In this document: positions 1 to 17,229 of the stretch, in pieces
How the letters are laid out: every line of letters begins with the position of its first letter
How positions within the stretch are numbered: position 1 is the stretch's first letter
Assembly (NCBI GenBank): GCA_026168455.1
Contig: CM047426.1
Span: 36,724,919-36,788,918 of the forward strand
Length of the DNA: 64,000 nucleotides
Direction of reading: 5' to 3'
Origin: Theocolax elegans
Taxonomy: Eukaryota > Arthropoda > Insecta > Hymenoptera > Cerocephalidae
Translations under genes and position numbers: made by a program
The notes under the pieces: model-generated
Told to the model about the DNA's origin: nothing
The model's database searches: none
What the model saw: the letters and a program-made list of their open reading frames with translations, nothing else

Positions 1-60
1 GATCTTCTATTCTTAATAGTACTGTACATGTACTTTATTTATAATAATCAATTCTTTTAG

Positions 61-1066
61 ATCTGCTCTAAATGCTCAACAGCATTTAAGTATACCAAGA
101 CACGAAGATCTAATGGTATCTGAGGACGAAGAACAATCGGAAGTTGCTTTCTTAAAATCACTATCAAAGAAAGAGAAGAAAAAACTGCTTAAGTATGTAA
201 TAATTTTGTATATATATACCCAGTACCATTCATAAGTGTAGGAACATTTGTAAATTTTCCATTTAAATTGTATATTTTATCTAATGGTTAATAATCCAGA
301 ACTTTTGAAGAAAATATCCTAGAATAATTTTAAAAAAAGCTTAATACATTACCTGAATTCGTTTTCGAAAAAAGTGAAATTGATTAAACAATATTTTTCT
401 ATTTTAGAAAAAAATTTACATTATTATCAAATGGAAGGATTGTTTAAATTTTGTTCAACAATCGTTCCATCAACTACATTTTTTTAATAATTAATGCTAG
501 TAATTTTAAGTGATATCGGTTGAAAGATAAAGAAATATCCTTTATGACGTTCCTTATTATATTATCCTTTATGAAGTTTTTAAATTAATATTGAATTTTG
601 TTGGTCTTGCTGAGTTAACGTCTAACGACTCTAAGTCTAACTCCTATCCCGAGGGATTGATACGCGGCGAATTGTCGTGCCTTTTCGAGCGAGCAACTTG
701 GAGTTCTTAGAGTCGTTAGACGTTAGCTCAGCAAGACCAACAAAATTCAATATTAATTTAAAAACTTTTGCCTGGGCGAGAAAAAAAAAAAAAAAAAAAT
801 TATATTTTTAACTTTATGAAGTTTGTTTGAATTGTTAAACATTAGATAAAATATACATATTAAAATGAAAAATTTACATATGTTCCTAAACTTATGTGTA
901 TGGTACTGTATATAATATTAAAAATTGAAATGTTTGAATTATTTAAATATTGTATGTACTTTATACTTTTAGAAAATTGGAGAAGCTTGAAAAGAAAAAG
1001 AAGAGATTATCAAAGAAAAAAAAGTCTAAGAGAAAGAGAAGTAGTAGTAGTAGCAGTTCTGATTAA
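61..1066 (+). CDS. 3' end of a gene encoding a Lys/Ser-rich C-terminus (partial)
   Basis: Two exons are visible: 61-192 (after the acceptor AG at 59-60; donor GTATGT at 193) and 973-1066 (acceptor at 971-972), ending in TAA. Reading starts at 62 and crosses the junction in frame (AA|A). The 75 or so visible residues contain an acidic patch (SEDEEQSE), then FLKSLSKKEKKKLLKK, a run of Lys/Glu, a basic KKKKSKRKR stretch and a terminal Ser run followed by Asp. This composition is common in nuclear RNA-processing proteins, but I do not recognise the family. The N-terminus lies left of the window. The 780-nt intron carries a fold-back repeat. The exons are convincing because of the phase match and the AATAAA shortly after the stop; function is unassigned. 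Confidence 0.7.
567..824. repeat. Poly(A)-tailed fold-back element with 13-bp flanking direct repeats
   Basis: Arms 575-635 and 706-766 are inverted copies of about 61 bp with a single mismatch by eye, separated by a 70-bp GC-richer loop. The right arm is followed by a short GC-rich stretch and a run of about 20 A (781-799). The direct repeat ctttatgaagttt occurs at 567-579 and again at 812-824, which looks like a target-site duplication made by retroposition. It sits inside the intron of the Lys/Ser-rich gene. Near-identical arms imply a recent origin. Confidence 0.7.
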
Positions 1067-1088
1067 TGTTAATTAGGATTTATTTTAC

Positions 1089-1094
1089 AATAAA
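1089..1094 (+). terminator. poly(A) signal AATAAA of the Lys/Ser-rich gene
   Basis: AATAAA lies 22 bases after the stop codon at 1064-1066, implying a very short 3'UTR. Confidence 0.6.
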
Positions 1095-4000
1095 GATTAA
1101 GTTATTTTTTGTAACAAATTAACGCAAAAGATAATAGAATTTGTATGAAATTGTTTGCAAACACAATTCCATAGGTACATTTTCAAATGTATTCAGTTAT
1201 TACAAATTCTAATTTACTGTATCATTCACAAAGAAGTAATACCCAAGAAAGTATCACACTTATTTATCATTCATAAAATACTTATAGAAATCCATTTATA
1301 CGATATTATGAAAAGAGCACATTTTTTAATTATAAACAGTTTAAAAATATAAAAGTAAATGTAGAAGATTTAATTGAAACAACTCTTTTCTATAACTTAT
1401 ATCTATTTATTTAACAATAGTAAAATAGTTTGTAAAGAAATAACAATAAAGATTCAAAGCTTTGATAAAATATAAAGAAAATGTTGAATCTCTTAACATA
1501 CTTCTAACCTCTGCTCATTTAAGAATTGTGCTCTGTTGAAAATTTAAATTAAAAAGTATTTTGATTCAATGGTTTTAAACAGTTCAGATTTAAAATTATG
1601 TAAATTTAATCGCATATAGTTAACCGTCAATCGATTTTACTGATATATTTAACTATAATGATAGTTTTTGAAAAAATGAACTTCCTTCAATTTTAATATT
1701 ATGTAGATGTGGATTTAATATATAATTTTATTATATTGTAATATATTTTTTTATGTATATAATTAATAAAACCAATAATTAAAGCTGTTTAATGTTAATT
1801 ATGAATTTATTTTTAATATTTAGAAGAAAGTTTTGAAATGTTTATTTTTGTAGTATGTAAAATAGGCACACAGTTGAACGGAATATATACAGTGACTTCA
1901 CTAATGAATATTTTCTTTTGTTTAGTTAAAAATAATGTGAACAATTAATAATTAACTAGGAGTATTTTTCGAACTTTAAGATCAAGGGAAACACATTTCC
2001 GTAGTAAAAACAGTACAAAGATTTTACAGAGAAGTTATTGACGCAAATATTTAATAAAATTTAAGTTATTAGATGGATTACTTCTATATAATATAATTTC
2101 TAAAATTGACGTGAAAAATCCCATTATGAGGTAACTTTACCAGTACATGAACAAACACCAGCAAATGAACATTTCATAGTAAAACGTATGCGATACAATA
2201 TATTTTAAACATATGCACACACTCATATATATAGTAAGATACCTAGTTATCTTCTTTGTAGTATAATATGAAAATGTAGTTTATAGAGTGTATTTTCTGT
2301 TTTGATCTGCGGAAAAAGACTAGATAATTTTTTTTATTATTATTTTAATATCGCTCTTTTTATGCTTCCAATTTGGTGCTAATTAGCGACGGAGGTCATA
2401 TGATGTCTTTGTTAAGAAAGCACTTGGTGAAAAATATATTTTACCAATGGTGCTTGTATCAATCGGCCGGGGCCGAGATTCAAGCAAGACTAGATAATAA
2501 AAAGACAGAAATTGTTACCAATTTCTAAATTTGATATAATAAAAGCAAGTATCTGTTCTGATTACAACGAAGGATCCCCATATGAACTTGACCGATTTTA
2601 ATCATTTTGTAACATATTGTAATACCTACTCAAAAAATGCAAAAAACTTATTTTTTTTCTATAAATGCTAACTTTTCAATTTATTGAAAGTATAAAAATA
2701 TGACTTATTAGAGTGACATTATTCAGGCAGGTAAATCTGAATATATTAGTTTTCCAAAAAAGATAGGGGAGAACGAATACCAAAAAAGTGATGATGACCG
2801 TGATTTGGAGTACGGGCACTCTAGAACGTTGATTGTGTATATTTTAATTATTAAGGTACTTATAATAATGAATAACATTGTAGTAAAGAAAATATAAAAA
2901 AAAATAAGTCGGAAAATATATTAAATTAGAGACGCTCTAAATAAATGGGAAACAATTAGTTCGATTTTATGCTCGATTTCTCTCTTTCTCATTAGCAAAT
3001 TTTTACTGCAATTTTGCTCTGAACTCATTCTTGTTCTCTTACTCTTTATGAATGTTAGGCTATCAGACAGGTTTTATTAGTTTACTCCATGTTTATAGAT
3101 GGACAATTGGATCAACGAATTTTTAAAGACGTCCTGCACTAGCAGGGTTCTAGTACTGATATAGAATAGAAAAAGCAGAATCTTATTACCATTACTGATG
3201 CTGAATTATGGAATCTTTTAAAAGTTGTTGATAATAAAGTAAATGGCTGTGGGATAAAGCAAATGGTGTAACGGTATACCTATAGAGGTTTATTTTAGAA
3301 CACGTTCATACAATAGATTTCGAGCTTTTCTTAACAATTGTGATATTTTTATTCCTAATTGTAGAAACAACTTTGCACTAGGTGAAACATGAAAATCATA
3401 AGGTAAAACAATGATAACAGCCATACACAATAAACATTTTTTAACATATTTTTCAAAAATATTAAAAATTGACTTTTTAAGAATTAGAAATAATATATAT
3501 ATGTGTATAGTTTTTATAATATTATGCAATAGGTTAGGTAGTTGGGAAAAAATACAATTATTCTAAATGTCAAATTATATATATGCTACATGTAATAAAA
3601 TTGAAGTCATGGTGACATCAGATTTGCACACAACTGACACCTACGATAATGCAGTACCTTTATGGAGTGCTAATTGTCGCATTATCCATACCCTTAAACT
3701 TCAACTGTGAATGTATTTAAAAAACTTTATTTATATTTACAAATACAGTACAAGGGCTGTCAAGATTTGCATTTAAAATATTCTATGAAAGTATATATAC
3801 AAAAAATAAATAATGTAATAATGCAAAATTTAATATAAGTAAAAATCGAACGAACTAGTAGCTGTATAAATGGCTTACGCGCTCGCTACATTTGCGTCAA
3901 GCGATATCGCGCTTTTTGATTAAATGAGCAGTAATATGTAAAGTTTTTTTATTACTAAAATCTTAACAATGAAATAAAGATAAAAACGACCTACTTGCAA

Positions 4001-6554
4001 AGATCGCCGTTTTTTGCAAGGACTGTGCCGGTGTTTAAATTAAATTTGGTATAAATATTAAAAAATTCTTTATTATTAATTATTATAAGAACAAGTTGTA
4101 TAAACAATTTTATACATATCTTTGAAGAGAATATGTGTTTTTTTAACAATAATGTTTGGTTTCCTTTGTATTGGTAGACATAGTAAAAATTTAAAAAACG
4201 TAATTTTTTCCTTTTTTGGAGTTTTTCAAATTCGTTGCTGCATTAAAATTAAAATTTATTGTTGGGAGCCTTTCTGTCTTGTAGACAATACTATTTAAAT
4301 ATACAAAAAATTGTATTGTAAATTTTATTAGTTTGCTTCATAGCACTAAGCAAGTTTTCCAATGTTATACTACACAAAGGTGCCAGCTAAAGGTTAAAGT
4401 AAATAATTGTATATTTAGTAAAAAAACGAATAATGTACTACTCATTATACGAATTACATTAGCTGTCTATTCAAATATATATTAACAAATTGTAGCCCTT
4501 TGTAGAAGTTAATAACATTAGGAATTTTTTAAGTGACAAATTTCTTAAAACTGCAGTACCGATCACATAGATTATAAAAGAAAAAATAATAGTTTACCGA
4601 AGTGTAGTTAATAACGTGATATCTGGTAATTCAGTTTTTACTACACAGTAAAATACATTTAAAATTCATCAAATTTTACGAAGAAGAGTTTAAAGTACGA
4701 CTCATTATTCACACTTTTCTAACAAACATCATTTTAATTTGATTTTCGTAATTTATTGTTTGTACAAAACTATAGATAATTAAAATTTTTGTTTTAAAAA
4801 CTGTTTCATGCAAATTTTTATATAATTTCGATAATATATAACCGCGAATATGCAAATGTACAAGTCTTTTTATTTTTATTTTATAGTCTGCAACAATCCT
4901 AATGTGATGTAGACATTAGTATATACATTATTGATTTTATTTTTCTGTAATTCATAATATGGCTATATAGTATATAATAATCCTATATTATCATCACCAC
5001 TGATTAATTAAGAGCTAAACTCCCTATGCAATCGTTTCCTTAATAATGTTCTATCCAGGAGAGGAAAGATTACTTTTCGCTTGCCAATTATATGCTATAC
5101 TGCACAAATATTAGATATAAAAACTATGTTATTACTCTTCTAAATTTATCACTTTTCAAATAGTAATAAATAACAAGAATTTCTATTGTAATTGAATTAA
5201 GTAATTGTATACATGACAAAATATAAAATTAATAAAGTTAAACATTTAATAATTTTTAAAAAGTTTGTTATACAACAGTAACTTATGCTTCTATAAGGAA
5301 ATAATTCGCTAATTGCATATATATATATAAGTAGAAAAATTTTAATATTATTTATGAAATAATATATATTAAATTGCTTTTCCACTTATTACAATAATAA
5401 CAAACATTACATTTATAATTATTACAAAATTTGTAATAATTTAATCAAATTTCTCTCCTAGCTTAATTAATTTACTAACGACTAATACAATTGAACTATA
5501 TAGCTTAATTTGCCATTTTGCATTATTATTAGCTGTTTTTGAAAATTTGATAATAAATCAATGATTTAACTGATGCTAGTGAAACAGGTAACTATGGTAT
5601 CTTGCAGCATTTATTATCACGTAATCACTTTTTCTAAACTTTTTATAGCTTTTTATGAACCATTGGCTTGTCAAACACAGAAATTTTCCTTCTTATTAGT
5701 TAGCAAGAAAATATTCTGCACAAAACATAGTGATTATAATGTTTTTCCAAATGCATAATACAATCACTCAAATTACTCTCTAGCACAACTAACAAAATTA
5801 ATCAAATCCAAACACAATATATAAATTGTATACTTTGATGCAACTATTTTAAATTGTTAAAATCGTTTATTATCTAAATCTTCCCGAGACTTCTTAGTTT
5901 TTTATATTCTATTTATATGTACAATTAGTATTTTATCATATCTTTCATCAGAATCATTCTATTCTTTTTTATCTTGTTGACAAATATATTGGCGATAAAA
6001 TTTTAGTAAATATTTTTCTGCCCACTAAAAATAAAATTAGTAATCACGTACTGTATATTAACCTTGGGAAGATAAAAATTTCTCTAAATTTTACCAAATT
6101 GCACCAAGATTATTCGCGAAAAAAATTTGTCTTTCCTTCATTTTTAATATATACATACGTACACATAAGCACACACAATTCCACTTGGTTATTAAATCAT
6201 TAACAATGCAGTTTGTGTAAAAAAATTCATGAGACGCAGGCGTAGTCAATTCTTTAAAATGTCTTCGCCTACGATCAAACAATCAAATTTTTCCCAAACT
6301 GCATATTAGCAGTAAATTGTTGCTATTTAACTTGGCAGTTTAAGAAAAAAATATAGGAGGTGGGGGAAGGGGGTAAATTAACTAATAGCAATCGCCAAAT
6401 GTAAGTGACGCTCGCTAAATTTGGCGTTTGCTTCTTAAAAACTATTGCGATTACATTTTGTATACTATACATGGCCGGACAATTGACCGACCTCCATCAT
6501 CTCGGTGTCGTCGGCACTGTGGTGCCCAGGGACAGTAAGCCTGAAACATTCGAT
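1095..6554. other. Gene-poor AT-rich interval; right end includes S6K 3'UTR
   Basis: No ORF in this stretch shows family similarity, splice-linked frames or sustained codon use that I can recognise. The strand-convergent arrangement (a plus-strand gene ending at 1066, minus-strand S6K stop at 6555) means the outer parts are probably 3'UTR. The only structured piece I noted is a small hairpin near 2415-2456. Confidence 0.5.
2415..2456. repeat. Small AT-loop hairpin
   Basis: gaaagcacttggt and accaatggtgctt flank an AT-rich loop and pair imperfectly, with a 2-nt bulge. A GC-rich palindromic patch (cggccggggccg) follows at about 2464. It could be a decayed transposon end or a chance hairpin. Confidence 0.3.
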
Positions 6555-10262
<3,708 letters not shown>

Positions 10263-10860
10263 CCTCGTGGAGTTAGTTGAATATATGGAGCACGATACAC
10301 ATTTAACAACACGCGGAGAGGACGTCACGTGTCCCTCTTCTCCTCGGGAATATACGCGACCACGAATCCCGATTCCCGATTCCAAATCCAAATCCCGTAT
10401 AATATTTGGCGCGCGAAGGGAGATTAAGTTCCACCAGACTGCAGACACGAGGACGTGTGTAACATTCCTCTCTAGTCCTCTCGTCTCGTGTCTCAAACTC
10501 TCGAGTCTCAACTCTCAATGTGTTCGAAACGCTTTTTCCTCTTTTTCTTCTTCTTCTTCTTCTTCTTCCCTTTATTTTTCTGGCGATCTAGGCTGTAGCT
10601 GTAGTAGGTAGCCAGTATTCAGTAACCACTCGTTTGCTCTGTTTGCGCGCCATCACCCGGTGGACGCTGATATTATTTTTCTCCGTTGCCCCGTTGGTTC
10701 CGTTGCCCATACTGCCTAATCCTATCAGTGATGTTGATTTGAATTTGGATTTTATAATAATAAATAACATTTGGTTGCACATTACCGTGCGTGATTTTGT
10801 AACACTGCAAAAACCATCGAGCTGCGAGTAAGTTGTAAATATTTTATAAAACATTTTATT
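10263..10860 (-). promoter_or_regulatory. S6K upstream region / probable 5'UTR and promoter
   Basis: This block is richer in G+C than its surroundings and includes a CTT repeat (10546-10569). On the minus strand a short ORF starts at an ATG with an ATGGCGCGC context (10653) and stops at 10588, encoding 21 residues beginning MARKQSK. If the S6K transcript starts upstream of it, this would be an upstream ORF. No TATA box or initiator was identified with confidence. Confidence 0.4.
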
Positions 10861-12800
10861 ATACCTTACGAGTTATGGCTATAGTTTGACGTTTTAACCA
10901 TAGCATTTTCAATACTAGTTTTCCTAGTACACTTATATATACTTACTGCAATATTGTATTTGATCATTTTTGGATATTGTGTGTATATAAAGATGTAGAG
11001 CTTGCGCGTGATACGTAAATTCATTTTTTATTCATAATGATACAATTTTCTTGTATTATTATTTAACCAAAATTTTCATTATCACTATCATTTCATGATA
11101 CTATAAACCTGGGAGAATTCGTGTTTTATTTATAGTAATAGTGTTAAAACTATATCAGATGTTCCAAAGTTCCACGCTTAAATATTATTATAGATTTTGT
11201 ATAGTAATTTATCGCTTCTATAATATGTGTAATATATTATTCTAAATTTCTAATATTATTAAATTAATATTAGTAAAAAATAATTATTAGATTATTTACT
11301 CTGAACCTAATGACGATTTATAATTAGTCGTATTTTTTATCCCTGAGTTAAATTCTGGTAGACCGTTACAGAGGGTCACCTATATAAAGAATATAAAAAT
11401 CATTTCCATAGAGTTTCATTAGGATATCTATATTTTTTATCTATGAATTGCATTTTATATTGTTAACTTGAGTAATATTTTAATTGTTTTTATTATTAAT
11501 CTGGTTGGGGAAATATGTGTCTATAGATATCGGACATAGTCGCCAATACGGTGATAAGCTGTATAGTTGATCAAAACTAGCTTTTGGAAGAGCTACTCAT
11601 TCTTAGAGTGATAATGTATTATTATTTAGAATCGTCTAATAATTTATTAATTTACTAAAGAACTCTAACATTTTCATGCAATTTATTTAATTTTATTTAA
11701 TTTATTGTCAACTATTTGTAAAATATACCTAAATAGTAGTTTGCAACGTTTATAAGTATATATAACTATATTAAATTTGAAGGGTTATTTCACCAAGAGA
11801 CTTAAAGACACATCTTTATATAGGCATGGCATTTAATATAGTCAAATTCGAAAACCAAAAACAGCGCATAAAAATTCTTCCGCTAACTCGTATCGAATCA
11901 CCTATACTATACGTATTTCTATATTTGCGTCAATATTTCATATCTATTCTTTAAAATTAAAAAAATCAATTATCCTTGGACGCATCACTCCAAAGCAGGG
12001 ATCAATTGTTTGTGGTCAAAGATTCACATCATATTTTGATAGATTTATCATTATAGGTGCACGTATGCACGTACACAGAGATAAACATTTGCTACGTTTG
12101 ATAATTGTTAAACTAGAGGAGTCTCGACCCTCGGGGATTTGGACTTTTCCTAAACCTTAGAATGTTTTTTTACACTAAAATATAAAGATACCTACAATTG
12201 TATATCTAGATTTAAATACTTCATTGTGCAAAATTAAATTTTTAAAGGAAATTTAACATTACAAGAATTAAAACAATCATTACAACTATTACAATTTTTC
12301 AAATTTTATTTGTTTTTACAATTGGTTTAAGTACATCGTAATTGTAATTCAAGTATTGTTGTAAAATCTCGTGTACTATTGCAATAGCAATAAGAAATGC
12401 AATTTCAATAGAAATATAAAAAATGTGATATTTCAATGTAAGTTACCTACCAAAAACTCTACCAAGAGAAATGGAAAAATGTGCAATAATCTTTTATTGT
12501 CATTATATAATTGTTACTAATAAATCGCATTACATCGTGCATTATGCATATAAAAATAGAATTGTATTTTATCGAATAAAAAGACGTACAATTATTACAT
12601 ATCTATACAATTTCGGTGACATTTAAAAAACAATATTTATATATACATTGTACAAATTAGGGAATGATTTAAATAGAAAACATAATTCATATAAATAATA
12701 CACTAAAATTAACTATATGTGTCTTGATTATAAATATACCATTATTTAAATAAAATCCGAGTATCAAAAAATTATCACGGGAGAAGTATAAGTAAATATT
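10861..12800. other. Intergenic AT-rich interval between S6K and SMARCAD1
   Basis: No supported gene. The right part should be the 3'UTR of SMARCAD1 (minus strand, stop at 12801-12803). I see no repeats long enough to report. Confidence 0.5.
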
Positions 12801-15800
12801 CTACTCCGGGTATAAATCATCCGTAAAGCCGTTAATTCCATTTTTACTAGGTGATAAATTTATTGTTTTATTGTGATCTACTCCTAATACCATTTTCAAC
12901 AGTTTCAATACACCCTTTTTACCTGCACTATCGTTCTCTGCAATATTTATTTAATATTAATTAAAATTAGTAGCAAAATATAAAAATATGATAACATTAA
13001 AAGTAATGTATTTCCTATTCTCACCTTCGTTGCCAGTAATTTTTTTTTCTAGTTTCAGTTTTTCTTGCGTCATTTTATACATGCCTTCCTCTATTGTGTC
13101 CTTGCTTAACAACCTTATTATTCGCACAGGCCTAAAATAAACGATTTATTAGTTGTTCAAATAGTAGTGTACAGGTGAAATAATTAAATTATTTTTTTAC
13201 TTTTTTTGACCGACTCTGTGACAACGATCTTCAGCTTGTTTATCATTGTATGGATTAAAATCTATATCATGGATAATTACTGTATCAGCTGCAGTTAAAT
13301 TAATTCCTAAACCTCCAGCCCTTGTAGATAATAAAAAGATAAATATATCAGGGTCTTCGGTAAATTCATCTATTAAGTCTTGTCTCTCTATAACTGGTGT
13401 TTGACCATCCAGTCTAGAAAAAAAGTAAAAGATTTGATTAACGCACAATATACCATAAATAAAATATTTTATGTTTAAACTTTAGCACTTACCGCAAATA
13501 TCTATGGTTTCTTATTGTTAAATATTCTTCTAAAATATCTAAAACCATTGTAAATTGACTAAAAATTAGTACTCTATGACCTTCATTTTTCAATTCAGGT
13601 AGAAGTTCATCTAACTTTTGTAGTTTACCAGACTCAGGTATTAAATTTTGTGGTAAACCAAATCCAGCTAAACTTCTATAAGTACGTGAAAGTTGATTAA
13701 TTTTGTAATCGGATAACCATTGCAGATCTTCAAATGTATACTGCGCATTTTTTTGTTTCCATCCACTTTCTCCAATAAGTCTTTTAGAGATGCTCTGTAA
13801 CATATAACGATTAGTGATGTAAATCTAAACAAATATACACGATCTAGCATATTTTAATATGTTTTCATACTCGTAGCTTGTCCTCTTTATAATAATTTTG
13901 AACAAGAAGCGGATGATTTGCAAGTTTACGCAATTGCATCATCATGCTAGCACCATCTAGTTCTTGACTTTCTCTTGCTTCGGCAGAAAATTTTGCTACC
14001 ATACCGCTGTATAATTCTTTTTGTTTTTTGAGCATAGGACATTTAATAAGTTCATCTGTTTTTGTAGGTATGTCCTTCAAAACTTCAGACTTGAGGCGAC
14101 GTAAAACAAAGGGCTTCATAATTTGTTTAGCATTATTAACTTGCTCTTCTTCAAACAAGGGTTTGTCTTCACTTGATTTATTTGCATCAATTTTCTAAAT
14201 TTATAAAATGTATTAATTTATGTTTCTAATAAATAAATATGATTTCTAAGATTATATGACTTACGGGATTTTTGGAGAAGAGACTTTTCAAATCGTTTTC
14301 TTTTCCAGAAAATATAGAAGGCATAACAAACATAAGTAAGGACATTAATTCTAATAAATTATTTTGTAACGGAGTACCAGTTAACATAATTCTATGATGT
14401 GCCTGTAAAATGCAAATACATTTTTAATATTTATTATAAAATAAATAAATAAAGAATTATACTTCTTATATAAAATAAATAAATAAAGAATTATACTTCT
14501 TACATTTATATTAATTAAATTTTTGTATCTTAATGTGCTCATATTTTTTAGCATGTGTGCTTCATCAAAAACGACATATTTTATAGGAAGCACACGGAAT
14601 AAACGACGCTCTTCAGGTGTGCTACTAACGAGATTATAAGTGGTTAATATCACATCCACGTCATCTAAGTCACCATTGCGCCATCCAAATCTTATTTGTT
14701 TACGTTCATCTTGGCTACCATAATATTTAACAACATTCAAATTAGGAGACCATCGTTCTAATTCATTACTCCAATTTTCTAAAAAATTGGTAGAAAATAG
14801 TATAAAGTATTAGACAATTAATTATTAGTCATTTACATAAAAGTTAATCTTACCTATGGTTGAACTAGGTACTACAATTAAGTGTGGACCATCAGTTTCA
14901 TTAATCAGTTCAGCTTCTTTAAGGTAAGTAAGGAAAGCAATGACCTGCACTGTTTTTCCTAATCCCATTTCATCAGCTAAAATACCATTGACATTTTGTG
15001 AATGCATTACAGCCAACCAATTTAAACCAATCATTTGATATGGTGCTAATTTTAAATCTGTAGATAGACTGTGGGGTTGTTCTTTTATAGCTGCAGAGCC
15101 AGCTGCTACTGCTTGCTCCATATTTACTGACAGTTTAAGACATTTTTTCATGAGATTACCTATTACAGTTCTGGTTTGCAAGAGGCTCTAAAATGTTGTT
15201 CACATATAAAACATCATACAAAATAATGTACATCATGTTTTAAAATTAAAGTAAATAAATAAGCATACCTGAGCTTCGTTTAAAAGATCAGTGTCTAGAG
15301 ATTTTGTATTTTGAAATTTACTAACTAAATCCTTCCACCCTTTAAATGGCCTTGAATCTATTATTGCATTAACCCTTTTTTGTGAACATTGGTTCAATAA
15401 AAGCAATTCAGTGGGTAATGCAGTTTGCATAAAATCTAATACTGCTTTTTTACTACTTGTTAATTCATCTGATATTTCTACATCTGATTCTTCATCACTG
15501 TAATAGTAAATGATAATAATAAGAAGTAAGAAAATAATAATCATGATGATAATAATAATAACAACAATAATAATATTAATAGTAGTAATATAACTTATTT
15601 ACCTCATGAACACTTTACTTTTACAAAAGTCTTCATTGTCCGAATCAACATCTCTTTCTTCGTCACTATCATACTTTCTTCTTTTGTGTTTTGAAGTTTT
15701 TTTACTTTTACCACCTGGTCTCTTTCGATTTTCTTTAAGTGTTTCTTCTGCTATATCTGTATCCCAATTTGATTTAAAGAGTACGTCTTGCAAGTACTAT

Positions 15801-16506
15801 AACAAATTAAAAAAAATTTTTTTTTTTTAAACAAATATATTTTTTTATTAAAAATATACTTACTATATTTTCATAATGTGGAAATAATTCTTGCAAATAT
15901 TTGAATTTCTCTTCTTTGATTTTTAAATCTGTATTTTGTTCTGAATCAGATGTTGAACCCTTGGCAGTATGTTCTCCATCACTGTCACTATCTATAATAC
16001 GATTAATAGTTTTTCTTCGTATTTCTGGAGCAGCCACATTACTGTCTTCATCGGCTATCATAGCAATACAAAATAGTATATAACAATTAGTTTACAAAAA
16101 CCACTACTTAGTTATCTAAGTAATAAATGTAATTTCACACATAATTTACATAAAAACAAAATAGATATTAAAAAATTTGAATTAATCACTTTGGTAAACT
16201 AGTTTTGAACAATAACCACATTACATATGATAAAGCTTATGTTAATAAAACTTGTTACAAAGAAAACAATCAAAATTAAACAAATCGAATGCTTGTCGCT
16301 TGACAGAACGTTACAAAAATACTACTGCTTCGATGAATCCTACCCAAGTACCCATCGCCAGAGCGACTTCGAAAGCGTCTTGAAGAAAATTGATTTAGAC
16401 ACTTACACGTGAACATTTTCTTGATCGTCTTCTTCTGGAAGCGAAATTTTCGTAAATCCTGGAGGAGACTTGAACCGTCCTTTTTAGGTGAATTCGAATC
16501 AGGCAT
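12801..16506 (-). CDS. SMARCAD1: SMARCAD1/Etl1 (Fun30-class) SNF2 chromatin remodeller, complete, 12 exons, 847 aa
   Basis: DNA-dependent ATPase that remodels nucleosomes; in yeast and vertebrates it supports heterochromatin maintenance and DNA end resection. Exons: 16407-16506, 15864-16054, 15603-15796, 15269-15497, 14854-15187, 14504-14778, 14265-14402, 13871-14194, 13493-13794, 13201-13413, 13025-13131, 12801-12937, all in consistent phase. Residues 79-118 form a CUE-like ubiquitin-binding segment (LFPHYENI...[12 protein letters not shown]) split by the exon 2/3 junction, followed by acidic and basic linkers. The ATPase core has [11 protein letters not shown], Walker A GLGKT (313-317), DEAH (421-424) and LTGTPLQNN. 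The C-terminal lobe has [22 protein letters not shown] and [14 protein letters not shown] plus YYGSQ.ER and [16 protein letters not shown] fit SMARCAD1 better than INO80, ISWI or CHD. The vertebrate protein is about 1000 aa with two CUE domains; I see one here. Confidence 0.94.
14436..14503. repeat. 34-bp perfect-period tandem duplication abutting a splice donor
   Basis: Two adjacent 34-bp copies (14436-14469, 14470-14503) of an AT-rich unit ending acttctta(t/c). On the minus strand the second copy begins exactly at the SMARCAD1 intron-6 donor (GTAAGAAG). The other copy has ATAAGAAG, so the duplicate donor has lost its GT. Confidence 0.75.
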
Positions 16507-17229
16507 CGCATTCAGACAGCACAGCGATATTACCCAAGAGGCATCATATCTTTTTCATACGAGATTCGAGGGCTTGTAATTATAAGTATAACCTCACGTT
16601 GTAGAGAAAAGAGATTATACTGCTACTACTGCTAGCTTTGTACAGGTGTCGCGGTACTACTAAAGGCAGTACTCACTGAAAGACTGACCTGAGCTATACA
16701 TATTTTCCAATCCGAAAAAAATACGAGGGAAATTTTACCGCGCGCGCGCCAATTTTCTCGGATTTCATTCGTTCATCATGAATAATTAAATATTTATCAA
16801 CAGTTTGAAGTTTCAATATCGAAATTTGTACTGCTTTACAGAAAACTTTCCATAAAAGGAAAGTGGTGCTGGTGGGACGTTGGTGTCCTACCTATAATTT
16901 AGTCATTGCTTCTTTTTTATATTGATATATAATAGATTAACAGTTTAATACTTATTCGATTATTATTAAAATATTATATAATAATTTAAACTGGCTTATT
17001 TTTATAAAGGTATTTAAGTGAAAGAATTAAACAAAGGAAAAAAACATTAATCCTATTTTGATTTTTCTTTTTTGTTATTTATTAATGTATTATAACAAAT
17101 TATATTATATTACATATATATATATAGTATTTCAACTAAATATACTAATTGTAACAATGTTTTTAATAATAGAATATACAATAAAATATAGCATTATTAT
17201 ACTAATACATTTTTATTAACTACATTAGA
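16507..17229. promoter_or_regulatory. SMARCAD1 upstream region
   Basis: Immediately upstream of the SMARCAD1 start codon, moderately GC-enriched to about 16770, with a CG-alternating tract followed by caattttc at 16740-16760. The remainder is AT-rich and anonymous. It abuts the 3' end of a candidate minus-strand gene. Confidence 0.35.

Noticed and set aside
3150..3272. Short coding-looking stretch (ITDAELWNLLKVVDNKVNG)
   Set aside because: Only about 30 codons, no start or splice signals, no recognised family; possibly a transposase relic but not supportable.
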